Source: Closterium sp. Naga37s-1
Taxonomy: Eukaryota > Streptophyta > Zygnematophyceae > Desmidiales > Closteriaceae
Assembly: GCA_947471745.1 (NCBI GenBank)
Contig: CANJKZ010000262.1
Location: forward strand, 1,186,501-1,250,500
Direction: 5' to 3'
DNA: 64,000 nucleotides
The position numbers and the translations under genes were made by a program. The stretch's first letter is position 1. The number at the start of each line of letters is the position of its first letter. This document shows positions 1 through 10,548 of the stretch, one piece after another. A model generated the notes under the pieces. That model was given only the letters and a program-made list of their open reading frames with translations. It made no database searches and was not told where the DNA came from.

Positions 1-338
1 GGGGGGTTATGGGCGTGCTCACCCGCTACTTAACAAACCCATTTACCTTAGTGGTTATTGATTGGGATTTGGATAGTGCGTACATGAGTAGGGTGACGGT
101 AAATTGCATTGAGGTGGACTGAGGACGGAAAGAGGCGCGATAAAGGAGCGAGAGAAATAACAGAAAGAGAGCGAGTATGTGCGTATTTGTATTTATGCGT
201 GTGTGCGTGTGCGTGAGAGAGAGAGAGAAAGAGAGGGAGAGAGAGAGAGAGAGGGAGAGAGAGAAAGAGAGAGGGAGAGAGATAGAGAGAGAGGCTTACA
301 ATAAAAACTTATGGAAAGGCAGTTTGTGTAGCTTTAGA
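1..338. other. Non-coding left flank with GA microsatellite
   Basis: No gene is seen. A purine-rich GA/GAGG microsatellite occupies about 217-293. The last 18 bases (321-338) are the host flank of the LTR element that starts at 339. They include the TTAGA target duplication (334-338) and are copied in each unit of the tandem array to the right. Confidence 0.7.
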
Positions 339-555
339 TGTTAGAATCTAGAGTGACTTAGGAACCATGGCGAGGGAGAGAAGCTAAGCATTTAGTGTCG
401 AGAGAGTTGAGTATCGAGAGAAAAGTCGAGAAGGAGAAAATGAGGAATGGATGATTTCACTAGCAAGAGTTGGGATACAAATAGCAAACCCTAAATTGGG
501 TTGTACTCACTACAGAGTACCCCACTGCAGGCTAGACAGCAAATACATTCTGACA
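339..555 (-). repeat. LTR copy 1 of non-autonomous element
   Basis: This 217-bp LTR runs from TGTTAGAATC to TTCTGACA on the plus strand and is followed by the polypurine tract (complement CACCCCCATA). It is preceded by TTAGA. Confidence 0.9.
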
Positions 556-842
556 CACCCCCATAGTCAAAGTGGGGTATAATCAGCAGAGCAAGCAGTC
601 ATAGAGCAGGTTCACCAGTACAAGCAAAGCTAGAGGCATTCACAAAGGGCAAGTGAGGAGGAGGAGGCTGGACTGTGAGAGGAGAGGAGATAGGAGGCGA
701 CAGCTGATGCTGCAGACACACGGGCAACAGGAGCGGCGCGCGCGGTGGCTACCGGAGCAAGAGCCCCGGACTACAGGAGTAACTGGCTCTGCGGCTAACT
801 CTGAGCGGCAGGAGCAACGGACACAGTTTGTGTAGCTTTAGA

Positions 843-1059
843 TGTTAGAATCTAGAGTGACTTAGGAACCATGGCGAGGGAGAGAAGCTAAGCATTGAGT
901 GTCGAGAGAGTTGAGTATCGAGAGAAAAGTCGAGAAGGAGAAAATGAGGAATGGATGATTTCACTAGCAAGAGTTGGGATACAAATAGCAAACCCTAAAT
1001 TGGGTTGTACTCACTACAGAGTACCCCACTGCAGGCTAGACAGCAAATACATTCTGACA
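843..1059 (-). repeat. LTR copy 2 of non-autonomous element
   Basis: Same 217-bp LTR in the second tandem unit, again preceded by the copied TTAGA and followed by the polypurine tract. Confidence 0.9.
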
Positions 1060-1346
1060 CACCCCCATAGTCAAAGTGGGGTATAATCAGTAGAGCAAGC
1101 AGTCATAGAGCAGGTTCACCAGTACAAGCAAAGCTAGAGGCATTCACAAAGGGCAAGTGAGGAGGAGGAGGCTGGACTGTGAGAGGAGAGGAGATAGGAG
1201 GCGACGGCTAATGCTGCAGACACACGGGCAACAGGAGCGGCGCGCGCGGTGGCTACCGGAGCAAGAGCCCCGGACTACAGGAGTAACTGGCTCTGCGGCT
1301 AACTCTGAGCGGCAGGAGCAACGGACACAGTTTGTGTAGCTTTAGA

Positions 1347-1563
1347 TGTTAGAATCTAGAGTGACTTAGGAACCATGGCGAGGGAGAGAAGCTAAGCATT
1401 GAGTGTCGAGAGAGTTGAGTATCGAGAGAAAAGTCGAGAAGGAGAAAATGAGGAATGGATGATTTCACTAGCAAGAGTTGGGATACAAATAGCAAACCCT
1501 AAATTGGGTTGTACTCACTACAGAGTACCCCACTGCAGGCTAGACAGCAAATACATTCTGACA
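1347..1563 (-). repeat. LTR copy 3 of non-autonomous element
   Basis: Same 217-bp LTR in the third tandem unit; essentially identical to copy 2. Confidence 0.9.
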
Positions 1564-1850
1564 CACCCCCATAGTCAAAGTGGGGTATAATCAGTAGAGC
1601 AAGCAGTCATAGAGCAGGTTCACCAGTACAAGCAAAGCTAGAGGCATTCACAAAGGGCAAGTGAGGAGGAGGAGGCTGGACTGTGAGAGGAGAGGAGATA
1701 GGAGGCGACGGCTAATGCTGCAGACACACGGGCAACAGGAGCGGCGCGCGCGGTGGCTACCGGAGCAAGAGCCCCGGACTACAGGAGTAACTGGCTCTGC
1801 GGCTAACTCTGAGCGGCAGGAGCAACGGACACAGTTTGTGTAGCTTTAGA

Positions 1851-2067
1851 TGTTAGAATCTAGAGTGACTTAGGAACCATGGCGAGGGAGAGAAGCTAAG
1901 CATTGAGTGTCGAGAGAGTTGAGTATCGAGAGAAAAGTCGAGAAGGAGAAAATGAGGAATGGATGATTTCACTAGCAAGAGTTGGGATACAAATAGCAAA
2001 CCCTAAATTGGGTTGTACTCACTACAGAGTACCCCACTGCAGGCTAGACAGCAAATACATTCTGACA
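1851..2067 (-). repeat. LTR copy 4 of non-autonomous element
   Basis: Same 217-bp LTR in the fourth unit. This is the copy directly joined to the full interior of the element, and so its original 3' LTR neighbour. Confidence 0.9.
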
Positions 2068-2494
2068 CACCCCCATAGTCAAAGTGGGGTATAATCAGTA
2101 GAGCAAGCAGTCATAGAGCAGGTTCACCAGTACAAGCAAAGCTAGAGGCATTCACAAAGGGCAAGTGAGGAGGAGGAGGCTGGACTGTGAGAGGAGAGGA
2201 GATAGGAGGCGACGGCTAATGCTGCAGACACACGGGCAACAGGAGCGGCGCGCACGGTGGCTACCGGAGCAAGAGCCCCGGACTACAGGAGTAACTGGCT
2301 CTGCGGCTAACTCTGAGCGGCAGGAGCAACGGACCCACGGGCGACAGGCGCAGCAGGCTCTCTGAGCTACCAGCAGCAGAGCCCCGGACTACAGGTGCTG
2401 CGGACGACAAGACGGCAGCCTCCGCTCAACCTCCCCCAACTGTCCCACCCCCCTTTCACACACCCCTTGCTACACCCCTAGCTCCACTCCCACT

Positions 2495-3400
2495 TCACCC
2501 CCCTAGCACCACTCCCTCGGCTCCCACACACCCACCCCCCTCAGCGGCAGCTGCAGCAGTGGGAGACGGAGGAGGAGGAGGAGCAGGGGACGGTTCACAC
2601 ACCCGCCACCCCCATACCCTCCCCCACTGCTGCACCTGCAGCAGGGGATGGAGGAGAAGGGGGGGGGGGGGGGGGCGGGGGGGGGGGGGGCTGGTGCTGC
2701 AGATCCCCTCCCCCCCACTGCTGCACCCGCAGCAGGGGGAGGTAGGAGAAGGGGGGGGGGGGGGGGGGGGCTGGTGCTGCAGATCCCCTCCCCCCCACTG
2801 CTGCACCCGCAGCAGGGGTAGGTAGGAGAAGGGAGGGGGGGCGGGGGGGGGCTGGTACTGCAGATCCCCTCCCCCCCACTGCTGCACCCGCAGCAGGGGG
2901 AGGTAGGAGAAGGGGGGGGGGGGGCTGGTGCTGCAGATCCCCTCCCCCCCACTGCTGCACCCGCAGCAGGGGGAGGTAGGAGAAGGGGGGGGGGGCTGGT
3001 GCTGCAGATCCCCTCCCCCTCACTGCTGCACCCGCAGCAGGGGGAGGTAGGAGAAGGGAGGGGGGGGCGGGGGGGGGCTGGTACTGCAGATCCCCTCCCC
3101 CCCACTGCCGCTCCACAATCCTTCACCCCCCAGGGATGGAGGAGAAAGGGGGGGCGGCAGGGAGAGAGAGAGGAGGAGGCGCGGCGGCAGCTGCTGCTGC
3201 TGAGGCACATCCGCCACCCCCTCACACCCTCTCCCCCCCGTCCCCATGGAGGGGGGGAAGGGGGGGGAGGGGGGCGGGGGCGGAGCTGTGCGTGCGACTG
3301 CAGGGCACGCGGGCAGGATGAACCCCCTCTTGCCACCCCCTTACCCTCCATAATGCGACGGGGCACCGGGGCTGCAGCTAGGGGCGACAGGTCTTGAGGG
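2495..3400. repeat. G/C homopolymer-rich tandem repeat, units of about 65-75 bp
   Basis: Degenerate units combine a G-run of 8-20 bases, a CTGCAGATCCCCTCC segment and a short palindrome built from CTGCTGC and GCAGCAG. Long proline/glycine/alanine reading frames exist on both strands here. They are forced by composition, differ in every frame and match no family, so no CDS is called. The reverse complement of this block occurs in the sister element at 28100-30400. Confidence 0.85.
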
Positions 3401-3479
3401 GCCGAGGCTAGAGGCGACGGGGCCGCGGTTAGGGGCTTCAGGTCGCGAGGGGCCATAGCTAGGGGCGACGAGGCCAGTG

Positions 3480-4520
3480 GGGCCGAGGGGCGCGGCTAGG
3501 TACGGGGCTGGGCGCTGGGCTAGGGACGGGGCCGGGTGCTGGGCAGGTACGGGGCCGGGCGTTGGGCACGGAACGGGGCCGGGCGCAGGGCTAGGTACGG
3601 GGTCGGGCGCGGGCTAGGTACTGGGCCGGGCGCGGGCTAGGTACGGGGCCGGGCGTTGGGCTAGGGACGAGGCCGGGCGCTGGGCAGGTACGGGGCCGGG
3701 AGTTGGGCACGGAACGGGGGCGGGCGCGGGGCTAGGTACGGGGTCGGGCGCGGGCTAGGTACTGGGCCGGGCGCGGGCTAGGTACGGGGCCGGGCGTTGG
3801 GCTAGGGACGAGGCCGGGCGCTGGGCAGGTACGGGGCCGGCCGCTGGGCAGGTACGGGGTCGGGTGTTGGGCGCGGAATGGGGCCGGGCGCGGGGCTAGG
3901 TACGGGGCCGGGCGCGGGCTAGGTACTGGGCCGGGCGCGGGCTAGGTACGGGGCCGGGCGCGGGCTAGGTACTGGGCCGGGCACGGGCTAGGTACGGGGC
4001 CGGGCGCGGGCTAGGTACTGGGCCGGGCGCGGGCTAGGTACGGGGCAAGTCGTTGGGCGCGGAATGGAGGCCGGGCGCGAGGCTAGGTACGGGGCCGGGC
4101 GCGGGCTAGGTACGGGGCCGGGCGCTGGGCAGGTACGGGGCCGGGCGTTGGGCGCGATACGGGGCCGGGCACGGGCTAAGTACGGGGCCGGGCGCGGGCT
4201 AGGTACGGGGCCGGGCGCTGGGCAGGTACGGGGCCGGGCGCGGGCTAGGTACGGGGCCGGGCGCGGGCTAGGTACGGGGCCAGGCGCTGGGCTAGGGACG
4301 AGGCCGGGCGACGGGCTAGGTACGGGCCGGTCGCGGGCTAAGTACGGGCCGGGCGCGGGCTAGGTACGGGCCGGGCGCTGGGCGAGATACGGGCCGGGCG
4401 CGGGCTAGGTACGGGGCCAGGCGCGGGCGAGAGACGGGGCCGAGCGCGGGCTAGGTACGGGCCGGTCGCGGGGCGAGGTACTGGGCCGGGCGCGGGGCGA
4501 CGGATTCGACGGGGCCAGCG
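3480..4520. repeat. GC minisatellite, unit about 23-24 bp
   Basis: About forty degenerate copies of a unit built on GGTACGGGGCCGGGCGCGGG followed by CTA. It lies in the interior of the non-autonomous element next to its 5' LTR. The reverse-complement version (CCCGTACCTGCCCAGCGCCC) fills the matching place in the sister element at about 26520-27400. Confidence 0.9.
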
Positions 4521-4676
4521 GGGCCGAGGGGCACAGCTAGGGGCGACGGGGCCAAGGGGCCGAGCCTAGGGGCTAGGGGCGACGCCAAGGGGCGACGGGC
4601 CGGGGCCTAGGCTAGCAGGGCATTAGGTGGTGGGCCCATTGATGTGAGGTCCTAGGAACGACCTACTCTGATAGCA

Positions 4677-4893
4677 TGTTAGAATCTAGAGTGACTTAGG
4701 AACCATGGCGAGGGAGAGAAGCTAAGCATTGAGTGTCGAGAGAGTTGAGTATCGAGAGAAAAGTCGAGAAGGAGAAAATGAGGAATGGATGATTTCACTA
4801 GCAAGAGTTGGGATACAAATAGCAAACCCTAAATTGGGTTGTACTTACTACAGAGTACTCCACTGCAGGCTAGAAAGCAAATACATTCTGACA
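4677..4893 (-). repeat. 5' LTR (right end) of non-autonomous element
   Basis: 217-bp LTR beside the primer-binding site (4666-4676) and followed by the TTAGA target duplication at 4894-4898. It differs from the tandem left copies at a few bases (for example ACTCCACTG instead of ACCCCACTG), so the left array was homogenised or copied after the two ends began to diverge. Confidence 0.9.
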
Positions 4894-5058
4894 TTAGAGG
4901 CATAAAATAAAATATTCATACATTTTCAGGCTTGTTTGTGCATCATAATTCACCATAATAGAGTGTTGGAAACAAAAAATAAATGTGATTGTGGGTGTCA
5001 TGTGTTTTGTGCAAAATTTAGGGTACATTCCTACCTCGTGTCAGACACGAAGTGGAGC

Positions 5059-5097
5059 TTCGGAAGACCCGAAGTGGTTCACTTTGGGTCTTCCGAA
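5059..5097. repeat. Near-perfect hairpin, 18-bp arms, 3-base loop
   Basis: The arm 5059-5076 (TTCGGAAGACCCGAAGTG) and the arm 5080-5097 are reverse complements with one C/T mismatch (a G-U pair in RNA), separated by GTT. Related CTTCGG/CCGAA motifs recur to 5160, suggesting a degraded MITE or decayed inverted duplication. No coding role is seen. Confidence 0.75.
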
Positions 5098-5365
5098 CAT
5101 TGATTTGCCAGGGTTCCAGGTCACTTCAGATCTTCCGAAACTTCAGGTCAGACACGAGGCAAGAACGTACCCTTACCGTATGGATACTTGAAGCATGTTT
5201 GGTTGTTACAGAGGAAGATTTAACGCGGTACACGTAGTTGAACATGCGTTTCAAGGCTCGTGAAGATTTTGGTCTCACGGATCGCCGGTTGAGGTGATGG
5301 CACAATGCAAAGATTTACAGATGTAGGATGCCTGGTAGTGGGTAACGCATACAAAAGGTCCAAAC

Positions 5366-5556
5366 AACCGGACCAAACTGGACCAAACTGGACCAAACTG
5401 GACCATCCCGGTAGGGAACCGGACCCGACCGGACCATCCGGGTGGGGTACCGGGTCAGGAACCGGACAGGGAACCGGATCATTCGGGTTATCCGGGTGGA
5501 GAACCGGATCAACCGGACCATCCGGATGGGGTATCGGGTGAGGAACCGGACCATTA
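5366..5556. repeat. Minisatellite of CCGGACCA-type units
   Basis: It starts with three exact GACCAAACTG units (5371-5400) and continues as degenerate units around ACCGGACCATCCGGGTGGGG. Composition is even enough that frames stay open on both strands, but there is no sign of a gene. Confidence 0.8.
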
Positions 5557-5751
5557 GGTGTTGTACGTATTATAAAAAGATGTTGTGTTTATGCTCGTTT
5601 AGACGTTTCGTTTTTTCGGAGAGTTGTCTGATTTGCTGAAGCACACAAGCGAACTAATCACTCTGGAGCTCTGCATTCGTGGAGTTAGAAATAGGCGAAC
5701 AGTCAAGTATTATATAAGTTTGGACTCCAATCGCAGATGCCCCACCCAAAG

Positions 5752-6037
5752 TGTAAGGATTTTTTTCCGAATTCCTTATCGGGGTTGACTGCTTCGCGTA
5801 CAGCCCCGATTTCCGGACTCTGCACGTTTGGCCGACATCAACGATGCCGAGGCTCCTCGCGTCGCCTTCGGCGTTTCCCTTCGCCAAACATGCACCCAAC
5901 CTCGCTCACCCGAGGTTCCCTCCTAGCTAGGCTAGCCACTACACTACATTAGCGTGTGCCTTCATTGTATGCTCAGTCTGTTGAATCACAATCTTGTTAT
6001 TTGTTAATCTGCGCACTCTCCTTCACAACTCATAACA
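5752..6037 (+). mobile_element. Solo LTR with 5-bp target duplication
   Basis: The 286-bp segment begins TGTAAGGAT and ends CATAACA. It is flanked by CAAAG on both sides (5747-5751 and 6038-6042). No primer-binding site follows, and no internal sequence is present. The ends (TGTAAGG...TAACA) match those of the outer LTR element at 37468-37795, so it is probably the remnant left by LTR-LTR recombination of a member of that family. Orientation is inferred from this resemblance. Confidence 0.85.
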
Positions 6038-6042
6038 CAAAG

Positions 6043-7214
6043 CTTGTGTTGTGTTGCTGCTGTTGACGCTCTTGTTGTTTCTTGGCGACGTACGTAATCA
6101 CCAAGGTACACTACGTCACACTTCATTGGGTAATTACGGGTCGAACACTTCTGAACGTCGGTTGTCGGAACTTGAAAGAGCAGACCACTCCAGCATTTAC
6201 TGAGAGAATCTCACACTGACCAGAAAAAACCAAAGTTTTCTGAGTGCTTGCCCTGCCTCGCCTATTCTTGGGCTCCGAGGGAGGGAGCCCTTCCTTTCTG
6301 TTGATGGGCGGAACGAACGGTGAAGAATTGATGCAGTTGGCGACATGCACGCACAGCCACTTGAGAGTCCAGGGAATTTGAGCTTGCTGACGCAATGTGG
6401 GTGAGTTACTGGTTCGCGTTTCGCAGCGTACTGAGGTCTCGCGCTCCACCATCCAGCGACGGGTCACTCCTCCAAAGCGCTCTTCACATTCGTCCTAGCC
6501 AACCAATATTGAGGCGAAGCGCCTCAATATCGTCAGCCAGAAAGATTAGATCACCGAGCCGAAAACAGAGAGGCTCGGCAGCATCACTGATTGGAGGAAA
6601 AGACTGTACAGTGGAACAAGCTTGTGCGCGTGCAACTCCCGAACCGAAGTTGTGAGCCGCTGGCCTCCAGGATCTGCCCGTGGGATCATAAAGTGTAGTG
6701 GTAAGGTGAATCAAATTGGCAGCAGGTCGCATGTGCGTTGGGATAGAAAAGTTCCGAAGCCACTTTGTCCATCCGTTGGAGCTCTGCCCGAACCAACTGC
6801 ACCAATCATGATCCCAACCACCGACTCGGTGGCCTGATCCTTCCAAAGGATATTCCCAGCCAAACAAGGACAGACGAGGAGTTGTGACACCAGAGTCCAG
6901 CAGACCAACCACCACAGCGAGCTTTCCCGAAGGACCCAAGCGAGTGTTGAGTTCATCCCATTCGTCACGAAACACTTTATCCACGAGGGACTCACTCCGT
7001 TCTGCCTGCCGTGCTGGACTGGAGTCTGCTTCAAGCTGCCCTCCCCCAATTTGCTGATGCTGAATCTCCAGTCAGCAGCATTACCTGAGGAAGCACAGAC
7101 ACGTTTCTCCCTCTTATCCAAGTCTGGCATAGCACATTGAAGACATCAACTACCAGTTGGCCATCTGTGACATTCAAGGGATCTCAAAACATCCCTTCTT
7201 GTTTTCAGGGAGCC
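6043..7214. other. Upstream region of the B-box gene
   Basis: Probable promoter and 5' UTR of the gene starting at 7215. A perfect 11-bp-arm hairpin lies at 6506-6530 (arms ATATTGAGGCG and CGCCTCAATAT, loop AAG). A 166-codon reading frame on the minus strand (6484-6984) is open but resembles no family known to me. No clear TATA box can be assigned. Confidence 0.5.
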
Positions 7215-10026
7215 ATGACCATGACTCAAGCAGCAGTAATTCCTACCTCTGTTTCCTCAGGGAAATTCCTGAAAGGGAAGTCTGTCCTTCAGAAGCCTGA
7301 GCAGTCTAAGCTAACGCTTACACTGTCGCCATCCGAGGCAGAGATTGTCAATCACAAGACAAAGACGCAAGAACAGCCACAACTGAAGCAGGAAAAAATG
7401 GCTTCGTCCCAGACCTTTCTGGATTCTGTCTCTATCACCGCTCCGGCATTCCCTCGTCCAAAGCGAATGTGCGACTCGTGCGTGACCGAGCCTGCGACAC
7501 TCTACTGCGCAGCTGACGACGCGTACATCTGCGACGTGTGCGACGGTTTTGTCCATGGAGCCAATCCTCTCTCTCAACGGCACGAGCGTGTCAGACTGGG
7601 ACCTAACGGAGCTCCAGTGAAGATTTTCCGTCGCGCCGGTGGTAATGGTAACGGTAACGGAAACTCCGAGTTGCCTGCGATGGTTCGGGGATCAGGCATC
7701 GTTGCGACGATGCGAAACTCTCCAACAACCGACGCAACAGCGTCGTCCACGGTTACCAACGTTGCTGGTCTAAAATCCTCGAGAGTCCGATTACCCATCA
7801 AGGAGGAAATGCTCGTGCAAGGAGCAACAGTAGCACCTGGCGAAGGTAGAAAGCGACAACAGCAAAGTATCGGGACTGCCAGAGCAAAAACTGGTGCTAT
7901 CGCAAAGTCGGAACCCCAAGTTCACGCTTGGGAGCCAACATTCTCTTCGCACTGCGCGCCGATCGTCCCGCCGTCACAAGGAGGACGAACCGGCAACGGT
8001 CAGCGAAGCGGGCCCGTGCCTAACGCAGCGTCGTCAAGAGGAGCCTCCGCTTCCGCTACACCTTGCGGAGCTTCTGATGCTTCTCGAGTTTCTCCGCGGG
8101 GTGTTTCCGCTGTCCCCCCTCCCCCGCACTGCTACTGGCGCCCAGACGATTGCTCCGCGCAAGGGGTACGGCCTATGCCCCCTTATGGCCCCGGCATGAT
8201 CCCTCCTTACATTCCCCCGCCGCACATGGCCCCTTACGCCCACCCCTGGGTTGCGCCGCCTCCGATTCCCGGCGTCGTCTATCCTCCTGGGCCCTGGGGT
8301 CCCATGTACGGACCGCATATGGGAATGCCTTATATGGGAGCTGCTCCTAGCGAGTATATGGGACATCCGGGAGACTACGCAGCCGTACCGCATCACCCGC
8401 GCTTGGCGGAGAGCATGCGAGGCCCGCGCCCATCGAAGAAGCAAAAGCGGAGCGGCGTACATTTTCCGCCGACAGGGGCAACGGCTGTCGGGGAGAGCGC
8501 GGAGCGCAAGGTGAAGCAGGAAGCGGAGGGGGTAGTCGGCCGAAGGCCAGCAGAAGGGACGGCGGACGAGGCTTTCTTGGATATCCTGTCGTTCGATGAC
8601 GTGGACCGATTCTTTGTAAATGAAGCCGATGAGTGCACGCCAGTAGTGGACGGGCGCACGGGAAGAGAAGTCCCAGACGCTCCTCAGATTCCCCATGACC
8701 ACTGCGCGCAGCAGACGCAGCAGCCTGCGCGGGGGTTAACGGCTACAGAACCCATCAGCCTCAGCACGAGTGAACCGAAGACCAGCGGCAACGCGACGGT
8801 TACGCCGTCGTTCAGCCGCGCGAGCTCCAGCAGCGGCTGCGGCGCAGGCGCGGTGCGCGCGAGCGGCGCCGGGGAGAGTGCGAGCGGAAGAGAGGCGGAG
8901 AGGGAGGGGGAGGGGGAGGTTAAGCTGGAGACGCAGGGATTCGAGGAGTTCATTATCAGCCACGGGGAGGAGGAGGGCGAGACGGAGGGGTGGTTCGTGG
9001 GAGGGTGGGGCCTGGACGAGTCTGCAGAGGCGGAGAGCGAGGTCGACGTGGAGCCTCTTGAAGGCTCCCCCACTGCGGGGGATGCCAGTGGCGCAACCAG
9101 CGAGAGCGCGGCCGCGCTAAACCCCCCTCAGGCGCATCTCGGGAAGCGGCCTCGCGCGGAGGACGTGTTCGGAAGCAGCAGCGGCGGTCCCGCAGCGGAA
9201 GGCGCGGACGCGGAGGGAGGGATGGCGGTGAAGCTGGGCAGTCGCAAGGAGCTGCAGCAGCAGTCGCCGAGCCTGCGTCTGAACTATGAGGACGTGATCA
9301 GCGCGTGGTCCGACCAGGCGCCCGAAGGCCAGTCGCCGTGGATTGAGCAGGAAGAGGAGGAGGGCGCCAGTGCAGAGAAGCGCGACGGCCTTAATCGCCC
9401 ACTGGTGAGACACATGTTACTTCCCTTGTTATGCGCCTCTTCCCCCCGTTATACTCCCTATCTGGAAACGTCGCCTTGCCACTCACTCCACCTCTCATTG
9501 GCGTGGTCAAATCTGAGTGCTGAAGTGAACATTCAAGGCCCTGTGCGCCAACAATGCAAGAGAGCGGGATGCACACATAATGGAGTAACGAGGAACCAAA
9601 GATGCGAACTGAACAAGGGATCACAGAGTCAGGTGGATTGACAGACATAGGCATAGAGGAGAAGAGGAGTAGCGAAGTCTAAGCCTGGGCACTCATGACA
9701 GGCGAAGTTCAATCGTATGCACGCACAGCCTTTTCAGTGCCTACACAGACATCAGCCACTTCGTCACCTTCTTCATGAATCCTGGCTTCTCACCATTGCT
9801 TCCCTGTTTCTCTCCAATTCTTGTTGCTCTGCAGCTTGCCCACCTCCCTGGTCTCGCCACAGCCTCTCCTTCGTTGCCTGGGTCTGCTCAAGACACCACC
9901 ATGCCCAGTCCGGGTCAGCAATGGGGCGAGCATGAGCAGCAGCAGCATGAGCAGGAGCAGCCTGTGATGGACAGTGACACATTTGAGCCTTTCGCTGCTG
10001 TGAAGCACGAGTGTGCCAATTTTTGA
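7215..10026 (+). CDS. CONSTANS-like B-box zinc-finger protein, CCT domain not found
   Basis: Two exons: 7215-9404 and 9835-10026, intron 430 bp, phase 0, donor CTG|GTGAGA, acceptor TTGCTCTGCAG after a pyrimidine tract. The product is 793 aa. The start is the first ATG of MTMTQAAV; another ATG lies two codons on. A single B-box spans residues about 86-123 with every zinc ligand present (CDSC...YC..D..IC..CD...H..N....H). A proline/glycine/tyrosine-rich region follows (about 305-400), then the basic stretch RPSKKQKR (possible NLS). A C-terminal motif LNYEDVISAWSDQ (from about residue 689) is typical of one-B-box CONSTANS-like proteins. In those proteins a CCT domain follows it; here exon 2 gives only a Q/E-rich tail ending KHECANF. 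Probably a nuclear transcriptional regulator; exact orthology is not established. Confidence 0.85.
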
Positions 10027-10548
10027 GGCAGTTCCTATGCCTCGCGGACGTCGATATCGTTTGCTATTTCGCCGTCCTTGTTCAACTTTCAACTCCACAA
10101 CTGTCATGCGCCCCTTGCGACTGGATGCTGCTGACTTGGAATGCATTCGCAGGATGATGGTGCACGCCATTCTTTTTGCAATTGTGCAAGATAGCAGATG
10201 CGAGCGAAACTGCGCCCGCTATTTCTCTTCTCGTTTTCCTCGCGTGCGCTCAAATCTACAGTGTGTGGAGTGTTCAATTTTGTGTAGGGTACGGTAGTTG
10301 TGTGGTGTGCTTAATAACAGAGTGTATTTAAATGCAAGGTTATGTAATGGCAGGAAATATTAATATTAGATCTTTAAAGCTTGGAAATTCACCTAGGAAA
10401 ATGCCTGTTTCTCAAATGTTGGATGTACTGCCTACATGCTTTTTAGATGGAGTTGATACCCGTTGAACAGTTCTTGAGCGCATAACGAAGATGGACAACT
10501 CACCCTACATGCATTCCCCAGCTACATTTCTTTTAGGCCAGAGTAGTC
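10027..10548. other. Spacer between B-box gene and next gene
   Basis: 3' UTR of the upstream gene and probable promoter/5' UTR of the gene at 10549. It turns AT-rich after about 10300. No gene is seen. I searched all frames here for a missed CCT-domain exon of the B-box gene and found none. Confidence 0.6.

Larger units (their letters stand above)
321..2336. repeat. Four tandem 504-bp units (host flank + LTR + interior)
   Basis: Units begin at 321, 825, 1329 and 1833. Each holds 18 bp of host flank ending in the TTAGA target duplication, one 217-bp LTR, and about 269 bp of the element's 3' interior. Units differ by only a few bases: unit 1 has CAGCTGATG where units 2-4 have CGGCTAATG. After unit 4 the sequence runs on into the true interior, so the array arose by duplication of the host-element junction. 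Small ORFs of 60-63 codons recur in every unit but are just by-products of the repeat. Confidence 0.93.
339..4893 (-). mobile_element. Non-autonomous Copia-like LTR element with G/C satellite interior
   Basis: Read on the minus strand the element has a 5' LTR at 4677-4893, then a primer-binding site (4666-4676, TGCTATCAGAG, matching initiator-Met tRNA-type sites). The interior is G/C-rich with no gag or pol. A polypurine tract (TATGGGGGTG) then precedes the 3' LTR at 1851-2067. LTRs are 217 bp, start TG and end CA. The 5-bp target duplication TTAGA lies at 334-338 and 4894-4898, so it brackets the leftmost LTR copy (339-555) and the right LTR. The left end was amplified after insertion (see the 504-bp array). 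Lack of coding capacity makes it a LARD/TRIM-like passenger, probably moved by Copia proteins supplied in trans. Confidence 0.88.
4899..5751. other. Intergenic stretch with hairpin and minisatellite
   Basis: No gene is supported. It contains an 18-bp-arm hairpin at 5059-5097 and a minisatellite at 5366-5556. Short ORFs here have no recognisable domains. Confidence 0.6.

Noticed and set aside
339..2067. Regular repeats as a CRISPR array
   Set aside because: Units are 504 bp contiguous tandem copies of an LTR junction, not short repeats with unique spacers, and the genome is eukaryotic.
2495..3456. Pro-rich frames of 130-317 codons on the minus strand
   Set aside because: Same composition artefact in poly-G/C tandem repeats.
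6484..6984. 166-codon frame on the minus strand upstream of the B-box gene
   Set aside because: Looks protein-like, but there is no recognised domain, no splice context and no neighbour; not enough to call a gene.
10013..10297. Basic 94-codon frame after the B-box gene as a possible missing CCT domain
   Set aside because: It has a few Arg/Tyr residues but no CCT pattern, and overlaps the stop codon of exon 2 in another frame.
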